64,000 nucleotides of DNA from CAVRCA01 sp963719345 (GCA_963719345.1 CAVRCA010000002.1:124001-188000); one strand, 5' to 3'. Counted from the first letter of the stretch, positions 39,689-50,150 are shown. Notes: generated by a model from the letters alone, not told the origin. Program-made: numbers and translations.

Positions 39689-39771
39689 TTCGTCATGGCC
39701 GGACTTGGTCCGGCCATCTATCCCCGCCAGCGGTGGCCGTGGATGCGCGGATCAAGTCCGCGCATGACGAA
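39689..39771. repeat. Double-hairpin intergenic palindromic repeat
   Basis: Outer inverted repeats TTCGTCATG (39689-39697) and CATGACGAA (39763-39771) enclose two hairpins: ATGGCCGGAC-TTG-GTCCGGCCAT on the left and ATGCGCGGA-TCAAG-TCCGCGCAT on the right. It fills the gap between the EVE gene and the Rieske gene. The structure is that of REP-like doublets common between genes in alphaproteobacteria. A half copy is at 20056-20077. It could act as a terminator or RNA-processing site for the EVE transcript. Confidence 0.8.
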
Positions 39772-39823
39772 GTGTGTGCAAGGCGCGAACACCCAGGGGT
39801 CGATACCGGGCTTAGACTTTCAG

Positions 39824-40162
39824 ATGCGCGCGTTGTGCCGCATCGAGGACATTCCCGATGGCGGCGCTCGCGGGTTTCCGGGGCCGCCCGGCAGCTTCAC
39901 CGGGCTGTTCGCAATCCGCCGCGGCGAGCGCGTTTTCGTCTACGTCAATTCCTGCCCGCATATCGGCACGTCGCTGAACCTGCTGCCCGACCGCTTCCTC
40001 AGCGCCGACGGCACACGGATCGTCTGCGTCACGCACGGCGCCGAATTCCGCATCGAGGACGGGTTCTGCACCGACGGCCCGTGCATCGGCGACCGGCTTA
40101 CGGCGGTGCCCGCGTACCTGCGGGACGGCACGGTGCTGGTCGCCGCCGACGCGGGACGCTGA
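39824..40162 (+). CDS. Rieske [2Fe-2S] ferredoxin-like protein
   Basis: 112 residues from ATG 39824. The two ligand boxes are NSCPHIGTSL (C-x-H) and VCVTHGAEFRIEDG (C-x-x-H), with the second box lacking the usual CPxH proline. The gap between boxes is longer than the usual 16-17 residues. The family carries electrons to oxygenases or acts as a small regulatory redox protein. No oxygenase gene is adjacent; the next gene is convergent. Confidence 0.82.
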   Translation: MRALCRIEDIPDGGARGFPGPPGSFTGLFAIRRGERVFVYVNSCPHIGTSLNLLPDRFLSADGTRIVCVTHGAEFRIEDGFCTDGPCIGDRLTAVPAYLRDGTVLVAADAGR

Positions 40163-40169
40163 GAAGGAA

Positions 40170-40714
40170 TCAGCCCAGCTTCTCCACTCCCCCGTCCTTG
40201 GCCATCAGCCAGGTCTCGACCGACACCTCCGGATGGCGACGGGTCAGCTCGGTCCGGAAGCGCTCGAACACCTGTCCGTGCAGCCGGGTCTCGGCTTCCG
40301 GTGTCGCGATGCTGGCCGGACCGTACGCTACCCGGGCGGCGCCGCAGTCGCGGTGGTCGATGGCGACGACGGCGGTGATCCGGTGCAGGGTCAGCGACGT
40401 CGCGAAATTGTCCCAGAACGCCTGGTGCCAGGCGTCGAATTTTGGCGCCACCACGCCGATCGCCGCGCCGGCAATGCTGAACTGGCTGTATTTCCCGCCA
40501 GACTCCGCCCATCCATGTAGGAAAAAACCGGGGCGACGAAGCGCGGGTCGATGCAGGACAGCAGCATGGCTTCGTAGTCCGATGGCGGCTGCGCCCGCGC
40601 CCGCCGGTGCGGCAGCAGGGCGACCGCGCCCGCCCCGGCAAGCCCGCGCAGCGCTGCCCGCCGCCCCAGAAACCCGAACCGGGTGCAGCCGCAGCCGATT
40701 TCCTGGCGATCCAT
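40170..40714 (-). CDS. Exported beta-carbonic-anhydrase-like protein (frameshifted)
   Basis: About 180 residues, one frame change near 40510. A Tat-like signal (LGRRAALRGLAGAGAVALLP...ARAQ) precedes the zinc motifs of beta-carbonic anhydrases: SCIDPR (C-x-D-x-R, residues 54-58) and AIDHRDCGAA (H-x-x-C). Between them is AAIGVVAPKFDAWHQAFWDN, which differs from standard enzymes. It is shorter than a typical beta-CA (200-220). Periplasmic carbonic anhydrase-like activity is inference from the ligands; it may have another zinc role. It is divergent from acsA. Confidence 0.72.
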
Positions 40715-40861
40715 GCCGTTCTCCCCGCACAAAGGGCGATCATGGGCCGGCCCGCGTCGTTGCGGAAGCAGCGCGAGCGGCTTGGGTGCTTCCCCGCTCG
40801 CGCCGTCCGCCCTAAATCTCCCGCATGCTCCGCGTGGCAAGCGCGGGCAAGGAGGAGACCG

Positions 40862-42806
<1,945 letters not shown>

Positions 42807-42810
42807 GGCG

Positions 42811-43059
42811 ATGGCGCCAGGCTTGCAGGTCCTCCTCAGCGGCACCCTCACCTTCGGGGTGCCGCTGGCGTTGGCGGTGCGCGAACTTTTCTCGACCCAC
42901 CGGCCCACCCGCGGCGGTGGTGCCCGATGGACGACGCCGGCGCCCGCACCTGAACCGCCCCGCGGGGCGGGGCCGGGCAAGACCCTGCCGGCTTGCCTGA
43001 TCCCGACGCTCCCGCCGCCCGAGGCGAGAACCCGGGCACGCCTGCTGGAGGACGCGTAG
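42811..43059 (+). CDS. Small membrane-anchored protein of unknown function
   Basis: 82 residues, starting five bases after the acsA stop. One predicted helix (LQVLLSGTLTFGVPLALAVR), then a basic and Gly/Pro-rich stretch and a tail, LPACLIPTLPPPEARTRARL. I recall similar small proteins (LTFGVPLALA start, PCLIP tail) in related genomes, but no function is known. The position suggests co-transcription with acsA. Confidence 0.6.
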   Translation: MAPGLQVLLSGTLTFGVPLALAVRELFSTHRPTRGGGARWTTPAPAPEPPRGAGPGKTLPACLIPTLPPPEARTRARLLEDA

Positions 43060-43068
43060 GCCCGGCGC

Positions 43069-43749
43069 TCACCCGTGTAGCTGGAACAACGGCCGCAGCA
43101 CGTCGTCGACGCCCGTGATGAGGATCTGCGCTCCGATGCAGAGCAGCAGGAAGGCGAACAGGCGGGTGACGATCCGGCCGCCCGCCGGGCCGAGCCGATC
43201 CACGATGGTGTCGGCGAACCGGAACGTCAGCCAGATCACTGCCGCCATCGCCACCGCGGCGGCGCTCATGCCGACGAAATACCACCCGAGCCGGTCGAGT
43301 TCGGCAGGCCGGCTGGCGCTGAGCGCAATCGCCACCGAAATCGTGCCCGGCCCGGTGGTGAACGGGATGGTGAGCGGATAGAAGGCGAGCGCGTCGGCCG
43401 CCCGGTCGGGCACCGTCGCTTCCTGCTGCTTGCGTGCGGCCCGCTGCTCCGGGGCGTTCAGGAGCCCCCAGGCGCTGCTCGCGACCACCAGGCCACCGCC
43501 CAGCCGCAGCGCGCCCAGGCTGACACCGAAGAAGCCCAGCACGTAGGAGCCGGCCCACAGCGCCACCATCATCACCAGCAGCGAATAGACCGCGACCTCG
43601 CGTGCCAGCCGCACCCGGTCGGCGTGGGTGAACTCGGCCGTCAGCTCGCGGAAGATGAACGCGGCGCTGGGCGGGTTGATGATCGAGAACAGCGCCGGAA
43701 GGCCGAGCAGGAAGGTGCGCACGGCCTCTTGAGAGAGGAAATCGGTCAT
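43069..43749 (-). CDS. MarC family membrane protein
   Basis: 226 residues, six helices. SIINPPSAAFIFRELTAEFT (MarC NPxxxxPxF-like), FYPLTIPFTTGPGTISVAIA (the second inverted-repeat half with NxPxxxGPG-like PFTTGPG), and FLLLCIGAQILITGVDDVL are diagnostic. The family is sometimes annotated as a multiple antibiotic resistance protein but has no proven transport role. I chose ATG 43749 (MTDFLSQEAV), which matches the usual N-terminus. The reverse strand holds Bcr/CflA upstream, divergently. Confidence 0.9.
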   Translation of the reverse strand: MTDFLSQEAVRTFLLGLPALFSIINPPSAAFIFRELTAEFTHADRVRLAREVAVYSLLVMMVALWAGSYVLGFFGVSLGALRLGGGLVVASSAWGLLNAPEQRAARKQQEATVPDRAADALAFYPLTIPFTTGPGTISVAIALSASRPAELDRLGWYFVGMSAAAVAMAAVIWLTFRFADTIVDRLGPAGGRIVTRLFAFLLLCIGAQILITGVDDVLRPLFQLHG

Positions 43750-43837
43750 TCCCCCTGTTGGCACGGTTCCGTGACGCAGGCGAGCCATGCCCGCCCGGCG
43801 CTGCGTGTATGATGCTGCATCTGCGAAGAGAGCGACG

Positions 43838-45010
43838 ATGAGAGTTCCCGCCTGGCTGCCCCTCCTGCTCGGCTTGCTGTCCGCGGTGGGGCCGGTCTCG
43901 ATCGACATGTACCTGCCCGCCTTCCCGCAGATCGAGGCGGCGTTGGGCGGCGCGCCCGGCACCGCGCAGATCACGCTGGCGACGTTCTTCGCCGGCCTCG
44001 CGATCGGCCAGCTGTTGCAGGGCAGCCTGTCCGACCGCTACGGCCGACGCTGGCCGCTGCTCGGCGGCACGTTCCTCTACACCCTGGCCTCGGCCGGCTG
44101 CGCGCTGGCGCCCGACCTGACCTGGCTGTCGGTGTTCCGGCTGCTGGCGGCGCTGGGCGGGTCGGCAAGCATGGTGATCCCGCGCGCCATCGTGCGCGAC
44201 CTCTCCGACGGGCAGGCGGCGGCGCGCATGATGTCGCGCCTCATGCTGGTGATGGGCGCCGCCCCCATCCTCGCCCCCACCCTGGGCGGTATCGTGCTCG
44301 CGCAGTCCAACTGGCAGGCAATTTTCTGGGTCATCACGGCGTACGGCGCGATCTGCAGCTTCATGGTCTGGCGCTTCCTGCCGGACACCCTGCCGAGGCA
44401 GTTCCGGGTCAGGCTGGGCTTCGTCGCCCAGATGCTGCGCTATCGCGGCGTGCTGCGCGAACGCGGCTTCATCACCCACGCGGCGACGGGCAGCGCCTGC
44501 TCGTTCGGCATGTTCGCCTATATCGGCGGGTCGCCCGTCGTGTTCATCGACCATTTCCACCTCACCCCGGCGCAGTTCGGCGGCGTGTTCGGCCTGTGCG
44601 CCGCCTGGCTGATCGCCGCCTCCCAGGTCAACCCGCTGCTGTTTCGCCGCATCGGCACCAGCCGGGTGCTGCGCGGCGCGGTGCGCACGTTCCTGCTCGC
44701 CGCCCTCGCGCTGACCCTGGTCGCCCTTCTCGACCGCGGCGGGCCGCTGGCGGTGATGATCCCGCTGTTCGTCAACATGGCCTGCTTCGGCTTCGTGATG
44801 CCGAACGCGACGGTGGGGGCGCTGTCGCGCCACGCCGCGCACGCCGGCAGCGCCTCGGCGGTGATGGGCACCATGCAGTTCCTGCTCGGCGCGGTCAGCG
44901 GCCTGCTGGTCGGCCTGCTGAGCGACGGCACGGCACGGCCGATGGCGCTGCTGATGCTGGCGGGCGCGATCGGCGCCAACATTGCCGACCTGCGCCGCCC
45001 GCGGACATAG
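43838..45010 (+). CDS. Bcr/CflA family drug-resistance MFS transporter
   Basis: 390 residues, twelve helices. GPVSIDMYLPAFPQIEAALG is the Bcr/CflA start (motif D1, DMYLPA). Motif A is GSLSDRYGRRWPLLGG; motif C LVMGAAPILAPTLGGIVL. The C-terminal half includes FGFVMPNATVGALSRHA and GSASAVMGTMQFLLGA. It exports drugs or amino-acid-related compounds by proton antiport. It precedes the SDR gene by 29 bp and is divergent from marC. Confidence 0.92.
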   Translation: MRVPAWLPLLLGLLSAVGPVSIDMYLPAFPQIEAALGGAPGTAQITLATFFAGLAIGQLLQGSLSDRYGRRWPLLGGTFLYTLASAGCALAPDLTWLSVFRLLAALGGSASMVIPRAIVRDLSDGQAAARMMSRLMLVMGAAPILAPTLGGIVLAQSNWQAIFWVITAYGAICSFMVWRFLPDTLPRQFRVRLGFVAQMLRYRGVLRERGFITHAATGSACSFGMFAYIGGSPVVFIDHFHLTPAQFGGVFGLCAAWLIAASQVNPLLFRRIGTSRVLRGAVRTFLLAALALTLVALLDRGGPLAVMIPLFVNMACFGFVMPNATVGALSRHAAHAGSASAVMGTMQFLLGAVSGLLVGLLSDGTARPMALLMLAGAIGANIADLRRPRT

Positions 45011-45039
45011 TAAGGCCCATTCAGGGAAGGAACGGCAGG

Positions 45040-45804
45040 ATGGATCTGCAACTGGCCGGCAAGCGCGTGCTGATCACCGGCGGCTCGAAGGGGATCGGGC
45101 GGGCCACCGCCGAAGTGCTGGCCGACGAGGGCTGCGACCTCATTCTTGTGGCGCGCGATCCCGCCGCGCTGGAGGAGGCCGCCGGACGGGTGCGGGCGCG
45201 GCGGCAGGTGAATGTGCAGACGATCGCGGCCGACCTGTCGCAGGACGCGACGGTGCGGCAAGTGGCGCAGCAGGCGGGCGAGATCGACATTCTGGTCAAC
45301 AACGCGGGCGCCATCCCGCCGGGCAGCGTCACCTCGGTCGAAAACGAGACCTGGCGGCGGGCGTGGGACCTGAAGGTGTTCGGGTTCATCGCGTTCTGCC
45401 GGGCGATCTATCCGGTGATGGCGGCGCGCCGCTCGGGCGTGATCGTCAACGTGATCGGCGCGGCGGGCGAGCGGTTCGACCCGACCTACATCGCCGGCAG
45501 CACCGGCAACGCCGCGCTGATGGCGTTCACCCGCGCGCTCGGCAAGGCCGCCCCGGCCGACAATCTGCGCGTCGTCGGCATCAATCCCGGCCCGATCGCG
45601 ACGGCGCGGCTCGAGATGCTGAACCGCACCCGGGCGAGGGACCAGTTCGGCGACCCCGAGCGGTGGCGCGAGCTGTTTGCGAAAATGCCGTTCGGCCGCG
45701 CCGGCGAACCCGAGGAAATCGCCAATGCTGTGGCGTTCCTGGCCAGCCCGCGCTCGGGCTACACGTCAGGCACCATCCTGACCATCGACGGGGGCGGCGC
45801 ATGA
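45040..45804 (+). CDS. SDR family oxidoreductase lacking the canonical Lys
   Basis: 254 residues; GGAAGGAACGGCAGG precedes the ATG. TGGSKGIG (about 13-20), NNAGAIPPG, NVIGAAGE, and the C-terminal FLASPRSGYTSGTILTIDGG are SDR features. The active-site stretch reads TYIAGSTGNAALMAF: Tyr is present but the Lys at +4 is Ser. A subgroup with this YIAGS-GNAAL pattern exists in alphaproteobacteria, so it is not a local mutation. Substrate is unknown. It overlaps the lipoprotein gene by four bases (ATGA). Confidence 0.88.
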   Translation: MDLQLAGKRVLITGGSKGIGRATAEVLADEGCDLILVARDPAALEEAAGRVRARRQVNVQTIAADLSQDATVRQVAQQAGEIDILVNNAGAIPPGSVTSVENETWRRAWDLKVFGFIAFCRAIYPVMAARRSGVIVNVIGAAGERFDPTYIAGSTGNAALMAFTRALGKAAPADNLRVVGINPGPIATARLEMLNRTRARDQFGDPERWRELFAKMPFGRAGEPEEIANAVAFLASPRSGYTSGTILTIDGGGA

Positions 45805-46016
45805 TCCGCGCGACCGGCCTGCTGGCGCTGCTCTGCGTGGGCGCATGCAGCCTGGGCGCATGCAGCCAAACCAACAGCCTGGCGGCCCCGCCGCCGCAGG
45901 TCGTGCCGCAGCTCCAGTACCGCACCAATTCGGTGAACATGCCGGGCTACGTCAGCCCATGCGCCGGCGGCCAGCCGCAGATGCAGGACAACTGCTCCAG
46001 TACCGTCCGCCATTGA
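45801..46016 (+). CDS. Small lipoprotein with duplicated lipobox
   Basis: 71 residues. The N-terminus MIRATGLLALLCVGAC is a lipoprotein signal (lipobox LCVGAC or the second LGAC). A perfect 15-bp tandem duplication at 45838-45867 doubles the codons for GACS-L/Q, giving two possible lipidated Cys. The mature part has two more Cys (SPCAGGQPQMQDNCSS). The stop codon of the SDR gene overlaps its ATG, so the two are translationally coupled. Function is unknown. Confidence 0.68.
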   Translation: MIRATGLLALLCVGACSLGACSQTNSLAAPPPQVVPQLQYRTNSVNMPGYVSPCAGGQPQMQDNCSSTVRH

Positions 46017-46181
46017 GCCTGTCTTGCGGCCGAGCCCCACTTGCTACGGGACGCCGCAAGGTGTGCGGTTTACGGCGCTACCAGTGCAGGAGGGCAGCAG
46101 CCTAGTGGGCAAAATCTGACGCGCGGTAGCGGCGCTAAGGCAACTGTCGACCCGAAGCGGCCCTACAGGTGCTCAGGGAGG

Positions 46182-47249
46182 TCACTGGTTCGGTCGCCAC
46201 GCCTGCACCTGTTTCACCAAGTCGGCCACATGTTCGGGCGGCGTGGTCTTCTCAATGCCGTGGCCGAGATTGAAGACGAACGGCCCCTGGCTCGCCGCCC
46301 GGAGGATGCGATCGACCTCGGCCGCCATCGGCTGGCCTCCGGCGACGAGCAACAGGGGGTCGAGGTTTCCCTGTACGCAGCGCCCCAGGCCGCGCTGGAT
46401 GGCATCTGCGGCCCAGTCCAAGGGCACGGTGCTGTCGAGACCGATGCAGTCGGCCTGCGTGGCCTCAGCGTAGCCGTTGTAGAGAAGTCCCGCGGCGCGA
46501 GGGAAGGCGATGATCGGGACGTTTGGATGCGTCGAGCGCGAGGCCTGGACTATGCTGGCGACGGGCTCGACGCACCAACGCCGGAAGTAGGGCTCCGGCA
46601 GGACGCCGGCCCAGCTCTCGAAAAGCTGGACCGCTTCGGCTCCAGCCACGATCTGGCGCTTCAGGAACTCGATTGCGGCCGCGGCAAGGAGGTCGATGAG
46701 AGGCTGGAAACCGTCCGGGTCGCTCAGCGCCCACCGCCGAATGGCGGCGTGGTCCGATGAGCCGCCGCCCCGGCCCTCGACCATGTAGGTGGCGACCGTC
46801 CAGGGCGCCCCGGCATACCCGATCAGCGCGACATCCGGCGGCAGCGTGGCCGAGAGGCGCCGGACGGTTTCGTAGATCGGAGCGAGCCGGTCGTGGAGGT
46901 AAGAAAGGTTAAGGTGCCGCCGTATGTCTTCGGGCGAGCGGATCGGGGGCGTGAGGACGGGGCCCTCGCCGTCGCGGTACTCCAAGGTCTGCCCGAGGGC
47001 GGCCGCGAGCTGGGGCAGGTCGGCGAACAGAATGGCGGCATCGAGCCCGAAGCGACGGATGGGCTGGAGGGTGACCTCGGCAGCGTGCTCTGGCGAGTTG
47101 CACAGCCTCAACATGCCGCCCGCGACCGCGCGTGTCTGGTGGTACTCCGGCAGGTACCGCCCGGCCTGCCGCATCAGCCAGATAGGGGAACGCTCGGTTT
47201 GCTCCCCTAACAGGGCGCGGAGAAGCAATTTTCGCGGGGAGCGGTCCAC
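46182..47249 (-). CDS. hemE: Uroporphyrinogen decarboxylase
   Basis: 355 residues from GTG 47249. WLMRQAGRYLPEYHQTRA is the substrate-binding signature; LDAAILFADLPQLAAALG carries the catalytic Asp (usual form FSDI); YAGAPWTVATYMVEGRG, FESWAGVLP and FNLGHGIEKTTPPEHV complete the family. It decarboxylates uroporphyrinogen III to coproporphyrinogen III in haem synthesis. It stands alone; the ccm operon 8 kb away uses its product. Length is normal. Confidence 0.95.
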   Translation of the reverse strand: MDRSPRKLLLRALLGEQTERSPIWLMRQAGRYLPEYHQTRAVAGGMLRLCNSPEHAAEVTLQPIRRFGLDAAILFADLPQLAAALGQTLEYRDGEGPVLTPPIRSPEDIRRHLNLSYLHDRLAPIYETVRRLSATLPPDVALIGYAGAPWTVATYMVEGRGGGSSDHAAIRRWALSDPDGFQPLIDLLAAAAIEFLKRQIVAGAEAVQLFESWAGVLPEPYFRRWCVEPVASIVQASRSTHPNVPIIAFPRAAGLLYNGYAEATQADCIGLDSTVPLDWAADAIQRGLGRCVQGNLDPLLLVAGGQPMAAEVDRILRAASQGPFVFNLGHGIEKTTPPEHVADLVKQVQAWRPNQ

Positions 47250-47394
47250 TATGATGCCTGCCTTCTGCCTCGGTTCTTGAACCGAGTATCCCGCATTCCG
47301 GCCCGGTGGCCTACGTCCCGCTTCCCACCCTCAGCTGACCTGCGGAAAGGTTAACAAGCGTCAGGTTTTGACCAGCAGCCAGCAGCGTCGACGG

Positions 47395-48312
47395 TCAAGC
47401 GTCTTGCAAGATGTTGCGGGTGTTCCGCGAGCGCAACGCCTCGACGAGCAAGGCGAAGGCCGGCGTGGGTTGGCGGCGGCTGGGGTAGAAGAGGTGGTAA
47501 CCCGGAAAAGGCGGGCACCAGTCGGCGAGCACCCGGATGAGGCGCCCGTCGGCGAGCTGCGCCCCCACCTCCTCCTCGGGGAGGTACGCCAAGCCGAAGC
47601 CGGCCGAAGCCGCCCTGAGGATCAGGGCGGTGGTGCTGAACACGAGCTGCCCCTCGACCCGCACCCTCAACTCGCGCCCGTCCTTCTGGAACTCCCAGGC
47701 GTAAAGACCGCCGTAAGTCGGCAGGCGGAGATTGATGCAGCTATGCGCGGTCAGGTCCTGCGGCGTCCATGGCGGCGGCCGCCTGGCGAAGTAGGACGAT
47801 GAGCCGACCACCGCCATGCGCATGTCCGGCCCGACCGGCACGGCGATCATGCCGGTCGCCACGATCTCGCCGGGCCGCACGCCGGCGTCGTAGCGCTCGG
47901 CCACGATGTCTGTCAGCCCATAGTCGATGGTGATCTCCACCTTGAGGTCCGGGTAGTCCGGCAGGAGCCTCTCCAGGGCAGGCCAGAGGACCGAAGCGGC
48001 CGCGTTCTCGGTGGCCGTTATGCGCACCGTGCCGGCGGGCTTCTCCCGCAGTTCGCTCAGTGTCGCCAGTTCGGCGTCGATCTCGTCCAATCGCGGCCCG
48101 ACGGCGCCGAGCAGGCGTTCCCCCGCCTCGGTGGGCGCGACGCTGCGTGTGGTGCGGGTCAGCAGCCGCAGCCCGAGCCGGGCCTCAAGCCCGCGGATGG
48201 TCTGACTCAACGCCGATTGCGATACCCCGAGCCTCGCTGCCGCCCGGGTGAAGCTCCGCTCCCGCGCCACGGCGAGGAAGGCGAGCAGGTCGTTCAAGTC
48301 GATCCGCGGCAT
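47395..48312 (-). CDS. LysR family transcriptional regulator
   Basis: 305 residues. The winged helix-turn-helix covers residues 5-64: DLLAFLAVARERSFTRAAAR, LGVSQSALSQTIRGLEARLG, LLTRTTRSVAPTEAG. The rest is the LysR effector domain (VRITATENAAASVLWPALER, YDAGVRPGEIVATGM). It belongs to the CrgA-like group that often controls an adjacent divergent gene. That gene is the cupin 103 bp away, so it probably regulates that gene and itself. Confidence 0.94.
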   Translation of the reverse strand: MPRIDLNDLLAFLAVARERSFTRAAARLGVSQSALSQTIRGLEARLGLRLLTRTTRSVAPTEAGERLLGAVGPRLDEIDAELATLSELREKPAGTVRITATENAAASVLWPALERLLPDYPDLKVEITIDYGLTDIVAERYDAGVRPGEIVATGMIAVPVGPDMRMAVVGSSSYFARRPPPWTPQDLTAHSCINLRLPTYGGLYAWEFQKDGRELRVRVEGQLVFSTTALILRAASAGFGLAYLPEEEVGAQLADGRLIRVLADWCPPFPGYHLFYPSRRQPTPAFALLVEALRSRNTRNILQDA

Positions 48313-48324
48313 TCAGAAAGCCCG

Positions 48325-48332
48325 CTTATAAG
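48325..48332. promoter_or_regulatory. CTTATAAG palindrome in LysR/cupin intergenic region
   Basis: An eight-base perfect palindrome 12 bp before the LysR start, in the 103-bp gap shared by two divergent genes. The gap is AT-richer than its surroundings, as expected for overlapping promoters. It could be part of a LysR site (T-N11-A rule) or simply a -10-like sequence; the assignment is weak. Confidence 0.3.
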
Positions 48333-48415
48333 TCCATTCACATCCTGCCTTCTAATCGCTCCCGAATGCGCGGCCTACATGACTGTCGGAGCATCATCGA
48401 GGGAGCACGACGGTC

Positions 48416-48811
48416 ATGGAGATCAGGCGAAGCGGTTCACAGCCTTCCGGCAAGGGACCGGCCGAGTATTTCACCGGGACGGTGCGGATCGATCCGCTGT
48501 TCAGCCCGCCCGATCCGGCCCGGGTTGCCGGCGCCCTGGTCACCTTCGAGCCGGGCGCCCGCACCGCGTGGCACACGCATCCGCTCGGGCAAACCCTGAT
48601 CGTCACGGCCGGCTGCGGCTGGGTCTGCCGCGAGGGGGGGCCAGTGGAAGAAATCCGGCCGGGTGACGTGGTCTGGTTCCAGCCCGGGGAGAAGCACTGG
48701 CACGGCGCCACGGCCACGACGGCCATGAGCCACATCGCGGTCCAGGAAAAGCTCAACGGCTCGCCGGTGAACTGGATGGAACAGGTGAGCGACGATCAGT
48801 ACCGGCGGTGA
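48416..48811 (+). CDS. Cupin, manganese hydroxynitrile lyase-like
   Basis: 131 residues, single cupin. Metal ligands: HTHPLGQ (two His and the Gln, about residues 53-59) and the second box GEKHWHG. The surrounding GALVTFEPGARTAWHTHPLG, GCGWVCREGGPVEEIRPGD and WFQPGEKHWHGATATTAMSH are those of the bacterial cupin group that includes the (R)-selective hydroxynitrile lyase from Granulicella. Many relatives are annotated only as cupins, so the activity here is inference. It is divergent from the LysR regulator. Confidence 0.88.
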   Translation: MEIRRSGSQPSGKGPAEYFTGTVRIDPLFSPPDPARVAGALVTFEPGARTAWHTHPLGQTLIVTAGCGWVCREGGPVEEIRPGDVVWFQPGEKHWHGATATTAMSHIAVQEKLNGSPVNWMEQVSDDQYRR

Positions 48812-49007
48812 GGCAAGCCATGACAGACGGGATCGAGGAATACTGAGGAATGCCCCACGTCATCGTGGAACTTCTTGCCGGAGCTATGATGCGCCTTAGC
48901 TCGACTTTGGGAGTATTTTGACGGCGCGCCGCTCCACTCGCCGCACGACTTGCAGTGGCTCAGCGGGGCCCGGAATCCCCGGCGGTCTCTTTCGTCAGGA
49001 AAACCCG

Positions 49008-50117
49008 TCAGACGCCGTACACCGCGTGGGCATTACCGGCGAACAACTGACGGCGCTGCGGCTCGGTCAGGCGCAGCGGCAGCGCCGTCGCCGGGTCGTC
49101 GAAATCCCAATGCGGGTAGTCGGTCGCGAACAGCAGCCGGTCCCAGCCGATCCATTCGATGGTGTCGAGCAGGCGATCGCGCGGCTCCGGCTCCTCCACC
49201 GGCTGGGTGGTGAACCAAACCTGGCTGCGCATGTATTCGGAGGGGAGCCGCTTCACGTGCGGCACCTCGGCGCGCAGCTTGGCCCATTGCCGGTCGAGCC
49301 GCCAGGCGAGCGACGGCGCCCAGGCGAACCCCGCCTCCACCATGATCGTCCGCAGCCCCGGGAAGCGCTCGAACACGCCCTCGATGATCAGGCTGGTGAG
49401 GTCGGCCTGCTGGCATTGCGCGTGGCCGACCATTTCCTCGATGTAGTAGCTCGGCCAGCCGCCCGACGTGACCGGCGAGCCGCCGTAGCCGAACGCATGC
49501 ACCGAGACCGGCAGGCCGGCGGCGACAGCAGCCTCGTAGATCGGCCAGTAGCGCCGCTGTCCCAGCGGCTCGGAGGCGCGGCTCAACATCAGCACCTGGG
49601 CGAAATCCGGGTGCCCGGCCCAGTGCTCGATCTCGCGCACCGAGGTCGCGGCATCCTCGTACGGGATCACCACCGAAGCTTTCAGCCGGCGGTCGCGCGA
49701 GGTCCAGACCGCGACCTGCCACTCGTTGATCGCCCGGCAGAACGCGGCGCCGAGGTCGCCGTTCTGGAACCCCTGTCCGCTCGGCGTGAGCGGGTTGAGG
49801 ATGCCGAGCTCGACGTTGTTGGGGTCGAGATGCTGGGCGCGCATGAAGTCGAGGTCGCTGCCCGGGCCGCCGCCGCCGGGCGGCCAGGCGTCGCGCCGGC
49901 TCGCCATCGGCTGCCCCTTGGGAAACGCCGGGCCTTTTTCCATCGGCTGGCGGTGGCTGGCGCCAAAGGTTTCCAGGTGCTCCTGCCAGCGCTTGGCCAG
50001 CCAGGGATAGACATCCTTGTAGCCGCGCACCCGCGGGTGGATGTCGCAATCGGCGATCGCGAGCTTGGACTGGCTGGCGGGCCGGAGCCCGGTACGGTCA
50101 AGGACGTCGACGTTCAT
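49008..50117 (-). CDS. Amidohydrolase family protein (amidohydrolase_2), second of a pair
   Basis: 369 residues. A metal site near the start, IADCDIHPRVRG, and the C-terminal Asp in FATDYPHWDFDDP fit the ACMSD-like amidohydrolase_2 family; HAFGYGGSPVTSGGW and MVEAGFAWAPSLAWRLDRQW are shared by its close relatives. Members decarboxylate or hydrolyse aromatic or related acids with one metal ion. It follows its paralogue by 33 bp. The two share the same order of motifs but are clearly diverged, so they are likely different activities or a heteromer. Confidence 0.88.
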   Translation of the reverse strand: MNVDVLDRTGLRPASQSKLAIADCDIHPRVRGYKDVYPWLAKRWQEHLETFGASHRQPMEKGPAFPKGQPMASRRDAWPPGGGGPGSDLDFMRAQHLDPNNVELGILNPLTPSGQGFQNGDLGAAFCRAINEWQVAVWTSRDRRLKASVVIPYEDAATSVREIEHWAGHPDFAQVLMLSRASEPLGQRRYWPIYEAAVAAGLPVSVHAFGYGGSPVTSGGWPSYYIEEMVGHAQCQQADLTSLIIEGVFERFPGLRTIMVEAGFAWAPSLAWRLDRQWAKLRAEVPHVKRLPSEYMRSQVWFTTQPVEEPEPRDRLLDTIEWIGWDRLLFATDYPHWDFDDPATALPLRLTEPQRRQLFAGNAHAVYGV

Positions 50118-50150
50118 GGACGATCTCCGCCTCTCGTTGAAGAGGTCACG

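Noticed and set aside
42848..44842. Long minus-strand frame over Bcr/CflA
   Set aside because: It is antisense to a well-supported transporter and out of frame with marC; the composition is that of a shadow.
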